64,000 bases of DNA, taken from assembly GCA_000721375.1 (NCBI GenBank), contig JOGW01000009.1:212855-276854 (forward strand). The letters are read 5' to 3'. The stretch comes from Streptomyces sp. NRRL B-3428 (GTDB lineage: Bacteria; Actinomycetota; Actinomycetes; Streptomycetales; Streptomycetaceae). A program made the position numbers and the translations under genes. The stretch's first letter is position 1. Each line of letters begins with the position of its first letter. This document shows positions 61,567 to 64,000 of this stretch, piece by piece. The notes below the pieces were generated by a model. It searched no databases. It saw nothing but the letters and a program-made list of their open reading frames with translations, and had not been told where the DNA came from.

Positions 61567-62619
61567 TCAACTCCCCGCGTACAACTCCCCGTACGAGGGG
61601 AACTCCCCGCCCGGCCCCCTCACTCCCCGCGCCGTCTCGACGGCCTTCACGATCGCGCGGGTCACGGTGTCGGCGGCGGCGGCGAGCAGTTCGTTCACGG
61701 CGAGCAGCTCCTCCAATTGCCCCTGTGGCAGCGGCTTCTCGCCGGTCGCGAGGGCGAAGACCGTATCTCCGTCATGCAGCAGATGTACGGGACGGACGGC
61801 GCGGGCAAGCCCGTCATGGGCCGTTCCCGCGAGCTTCTGCGCCTGGGCGCGGGTGAGCCCGGCGTCGGTGGCCACGACGGCGAGCGTGGTGTTGAGCGGC
61901 GCGCCCGTGCCGACGGTCGCCTGGAGCTCCGCGGTACGGGCCCGTGCCTTCGCCAGGCGCTCCTGGGCGCGCTGGTGCACTGCGGGGGAGGGGGTGTCGA
62001 AGCCGTCGTCCGAGAAGTACTTCCCGTACAGGACGCCGGAGCGTGGGTCCGCGATCGCTCCCACCGCATTGACCACGACGAGGGCGCCGAGGGTGTGCCC
62101 GGAGGCCAGCCGCACGCTCGCGGTGCCGACCCCGCCCTTGAGCCCGCCGGCCACCGCGCCGGTCCCCGCGCCGACGCAGCCCTGCGCGACCTCCTCGGAT
62201 GCGGCCTCGGCCGCCTCACGCCCGAACGAAGCGTCGGGCCGCGCCCGCCAACTCCCGCCCCTGCCAAGGTCGAAGACGCACGCGGCGGGCACCACGGGAA
62301 CGACCATTCCCGGACCGCCCACCGGAAAGCCCCGCCCCTGCTCCTCGAGCCAGGCCATCACTCCGGAAGCGGAGTCGAGCCCGTACGCGCTCCCGCCGGT
62401 CAGCACGATCGCGTCGACCCGCTGTACGAGGTTGCGGGGGTCGAGGGCGTCGGTCTCGCGGGTGCCGGGTCCACCACCGCGCACGTCGACAGCGGCGACG
62501 GCCCCGCCCTCGGGCACGAGCACGACGGTGGTCCCGGTCAGCCAGCCGTCCTCGTCACGGGTGGCATGCCCCACGCTCACACCGCGCACGTCACTGATCG
62601 AGTCCCTGGTGTCGGTCAT
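61567..62619 (-). CDS. P1-family (S58) peptidase
   Basis: A 350-residue self-cleaving hydrolase of the DmpA/NylC family. The early segment 'VRGVSVGHAT' and 'VLTGGSAYGLDSASGVMAWLEEQGRG' are typical; the cleavage point is before the Thr of 'GAPLNTTLAVVATDA', with Thr244 or Thr245 the probable nucleophile after autoproteolysis into two chains. Such enzymes hydrolyse N-terminal amino acids (D-Ala-specific in DmpA) or cyclic amides. The ATG at 62619 is used. Substrate not predictable. Confidence 0.87.
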   Translation of the reverse strand: MTDTRDSISDVRGVSVGHATRDEDGWLTGTTVVLVPEGGAVAAVDVRGGGPGTRETDALDPRNLVQRVDAIVLTGGSAYGLDSASGVMAWLEEQGRGFPVGGPGMVVPVVPAACVFDLGRGGSWRARPDASFGREAAEAASEEVAQGCVGAGTGAVAGGLKGGVGTASVRLASGHTLGALVVVNAVGAIADPRSGVLYGKYFSDDGFDTPSPAVHQRAQERLAKARARTAELQATVGTGAPLNTTLAVVATDAGLTRAQAQKLAGTAHDGLARAVRPVHLLHDGDTVFALATGEKPLPQGQLEELLAVNELLAAAADTVTRAIVKAVETARGVRGPGGEFPSYGELYAGS

Positions 62620-62718
62620 GGCTCATGGGTACCACGCGTGTACGACAGGGGAGTTGCTCCGGCCGCACCGGCAACTCCAGCGAGCCGCAGGCGCCCACCC
62701 GCATCGGCCATCGCCCCC

Positions 62719-62844
62719 ACCGATCCCGCCCCACCGAACCGGCCCTACCGAACCGGCCCTACCGAACCGGCCCTACCGAACCGGCCCTACCGAACCGGCC
62801 CTACCGAACCGGCCCTACCGAACGCGCCCCACCGAACCCGCCCC
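62719..62844. repeat. 14-bp tandem repeat, nine copies
   Basis: ACCGAACCGGCCCT and variants: six exact copies (62733-62816) flanked by one diverged copy before (62719-62732) and two after (62817-62844). It ends 18 bp from the stop of the chelatase gene and about 100 bp from the start of the P1 peptidase gene. On the plus strand it forms an open frame of 'TEPALPNRPYR' units, an artefact of the repeat. Confidence 0.9.
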
Positions 62845-62862
62845 ACACGAACCCGCCCACGC

Positions 62863-63663
62863 TCAGGCCGGAACGGAAACCCGCATCCGCCGCGCAGGCC
62901 GCACCGCAGCCTCGTAGCGCCGCAGCACGAGCCGCGCGATCCGCGGATGATCCGCGAGCGGCTCGGCGACAGCCCACGCGCCCGCCTGCTCCAGGGCGCG
63001 AGTGAACCGCCCGGGCGCCAGCAGATGCGTGGCGACAGCGATGTTCCGATGCCCGGCAGCCCGCAGCATGGCGACCGCGTCCGCAACCGTCGGCTCGCAG
63101 GACGAGCAGTACGCGGGCAGCACCGGCACAGGCCCCCGCTCGGCATCGAGCAGCACGTTCAACTGACTCACGGCGGTACGCGCCCCGTCATTGCCCCCCG
63201 CACGCGACGACCCGGCCGCAGCGACGACCACGGCATCGGCCCGCCCCCCGGCCAGCCCCTCCGCCTCCCGCAACCGTCCGTACAGCGCAAGCGCGACATC
63301 GCTCTCGCCGCTGAGCCCCTCGGTGAGCACGGTCTCGAGGTCGCGAGGCGCGGCAAGCACCTCCGGAATGTCGACGGTCCGGTGGAAGCCGTCGCCGAGC
63401 AGCAACGGCACGACCACGGCCCTGCGCCGCCCGGTCTCCGCCAGATTGTCGAGCGCTTGCGCGAGCGACGGCTCCTGGTGGTCCATGTGCCCCACGACAG
63501 GCCGTATGCCCCCGTGCGCCTCGACGGCATCGCACAACCGCCTGATGGTCGCCCCCGCCTCGGGCACGGCACTGCCGTGCACGGCCAGCACGAGCGCCGG
63601 TACGTGCGCGTGCGAGGTAGCGGCGAGGGGGGACAGGTCTACGAGGGCAGGAGCAGGAACCAT
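62863..63663 (-). CDS. Sirohydrochlorin chelatase (CbiX-like)
   Basis: A 266-residue protein with two CbiX-type half-domains. The first begins 'PALVLAVHGSAVPEAGATIRRLCDAVEAHG' with His as metal-binding residue, followed by 'DHQEPSLAQAL' and 'AVVVPLLLGDGFHRTVDIPEVLA' (second metal-site His); the second half has 'ADAVVVAAAGSSRAGGNDG' and 'IAVATHLLAPGRFTRAL'. These enzymes insert cobalt, nickel or iron into sirohydrochlorin for cobalamin, F430 or siroheme. The ATG at 63663 has a weak site. No other tetrapyrrole gene is in view. Confidence 0.87.
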   Translation of the reverse strand: MVPAPALVDLSPLAATSHAHVPALVLAVHGSAVPEAGATIRRLCDAVEAHGGIRPVVGHMDHQEPSLAQALDNLAETGRRRAVVVPLLLGDGFHRTVDIPEVLAAPRDLETVLTEGLSGESDVALALYGRLREAEGLAGGRADAVVVAAAGSSRAGGNDGARTAVSQLNVLLDAERGPVPVLPAYCSSCEPTVADAVAMLRAAGHRNIAVATHLLAPGRFTRALEQAGAWAVAEPLADHPRIARLVLRRYEAAVRPARRMRVSVPA

Positions 63664-63756
63664 ACGTTCGACGCTACGCACCCGGCCCCCGCCCCGGATC
63701 TGCCGGAAGCCCTCCGGAGGGCAGGTCGGTGGTCCCCTCCATCCCAGCCGCAGTGG

Positions 63757-63812
63757 CCTGCACCCAGTGGCCTGCACCCACGGGCCTGCACCCAGTGGCC
63801 TGCACCCACGGG
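63757..63812. repeat. 14-bp tandem repeat, four copies
   Basis: Alternating CCTGCACCCAGTGG and CCTGCACCCACGGG (63757-63770, 63771-63784, 63785-63798, 63799-63812), i.e. a 28-bp unit twice, in the leader region of the chelatase gene. Confidence 0.88.
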
Positions 63813-63933
63813 GGCTGCCGCCCCCGCACCCCCGCCTGGATCCGTCGGGGGGCCGGGATGTTTCAGGGTTTGCCGACCGGCGTGCTCGCAGGGGCTGCGC
63901 CCCCGCACCCCGCCCCCGCCTACGCTCGGCGAC

Positions 63934-64000
63934 ATGGCAGGCAGCACGGCAGGGCGACGCGGATGGCTCCGCGCGTTGCTGTTCGCGGCCGCCGCGACGC
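63934..64000 (+). CDS. N-terminal fragment of an exported or membrane protein
   Basis: Only 22 codons are in the window, starting ATG at 63934. The peptide MAGSTAGRRGWLRALLFAAAAT looks like a signal peptide or first membrane helix. A TACGCT hexamer at 63921-63926 would place the transcript start close to the ATG, so it may be leaderless. Too little for a family call. Confidence 0.5.
   Translation, partial: MAGSTAGRRGWLRALLFAAAAT

Noticed and set aside
61195..61856. Plus-strand open frame from the 60168 frame through the DUF6227 gene
   Set aside because: Arginine-rich shadow; the minus-strand gene has the conserved duplicated 'LLADG' segments.
62719..62844. CRISPR-like array
   Set aside because: Units are contiguous with no spacers and no cas genes exist in the window.
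62625..63005. Plus-strand protein with repeated TEPALPNRPYR units
   Set aside because: It is a translation of the 14-bp tandem DNA repeat and runs antisense into the chelatase gene.

Overview
The window looks like a piece of a Streptomyces (or very close relative) chromosome. The evidence is the very high G+C content with G/C-rich third codon positions, an HrdD-type sigma factor, AfsR/SARP-type regulators with NTPase and TPR domains, an XRE(DUF5753)/DUF397 pair, a GPP34 protein, a DUF6227 protein, and many GTG starts. I see no integrase, transposase, phage gene or CRISPR array; about 57 genes are packed on both strands as ordinary chromosome.

Layout. 0-11.3 kb: the 3' end of a LysR regulator, a secreted LamG protein, a secreted tyrosine phosphatase, an ADP-ribosylglycohydrolase-like protein that lacks its metal ligands, a sodium:solute symporter, an SDR divergent from a ferredoxin-like-fold protein, a DUF397/XRE pair and a GPP34 protein. 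11.5-20 kb: a membrane D-Ala-D-Ala carboxypeptidase with a very long acidic cytoplasmic tail, a MerR regulator, a small phosphatase, an ABC-F ATPase, and a FemAB-like acyltransferase next to a DegT-type aminotransferase. 20-28.5 kb: two SARP-type regulators surround a DrrAB-like ABC exporter whose upstream region carries 11-bp-spaced direct repeats. 28.6-32.3 kb: a tightly coupled response regulator, histidine kinase and VanJ-like membrane phosphatase operon, divergent from a VanY-like lipoprotein peptidase; together they resemble a cell-envelope or glycopeptide stress module.

32.3-41.1 kb: MerR/SDR, a tandem cupin pair divergent from a MarR regulator over a perfect operator, tRNA-Arg(CCT), a DUF6325/SHOCT pair, TetR plus AidB-like acyl-CoA dehydrogenase, and a subtilase without a signal peptide. 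41.3-51.5 kb: a STAND ATPase directly upstream of that subtilase, a repeat-bearing unknown protein, a PPOX protein, an M6 metalloprotease, TetR plus a DHA2 exporter over a perfect palindrome, MarR divergent from a DODA-type dioxygenase, and a questin-oxidase-like protein. 51.5-64 kb: hrdD behind an exact sigma-R-type promoter, a WYL regulator divergent from a second DHA2 exporter, the fruR-fruK-fruA fructose PTS operon, a small membrane protein behind a DevR-like box, a DUF6227 protein, a P1-family peptidase, a sirohydrochlorin chelatase and the start of one more gene.

The most unusual structural pattern is a set of short tandem repeats (13-27 bp units) placed at the 3' ends of genes, several of which span the stop codon itself. 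Other points of interest are the probable pseudoenzyme, the SARP-box exporter, the VanJ/VanY-like locus, the STAND-subtilase pair and several clear operators.
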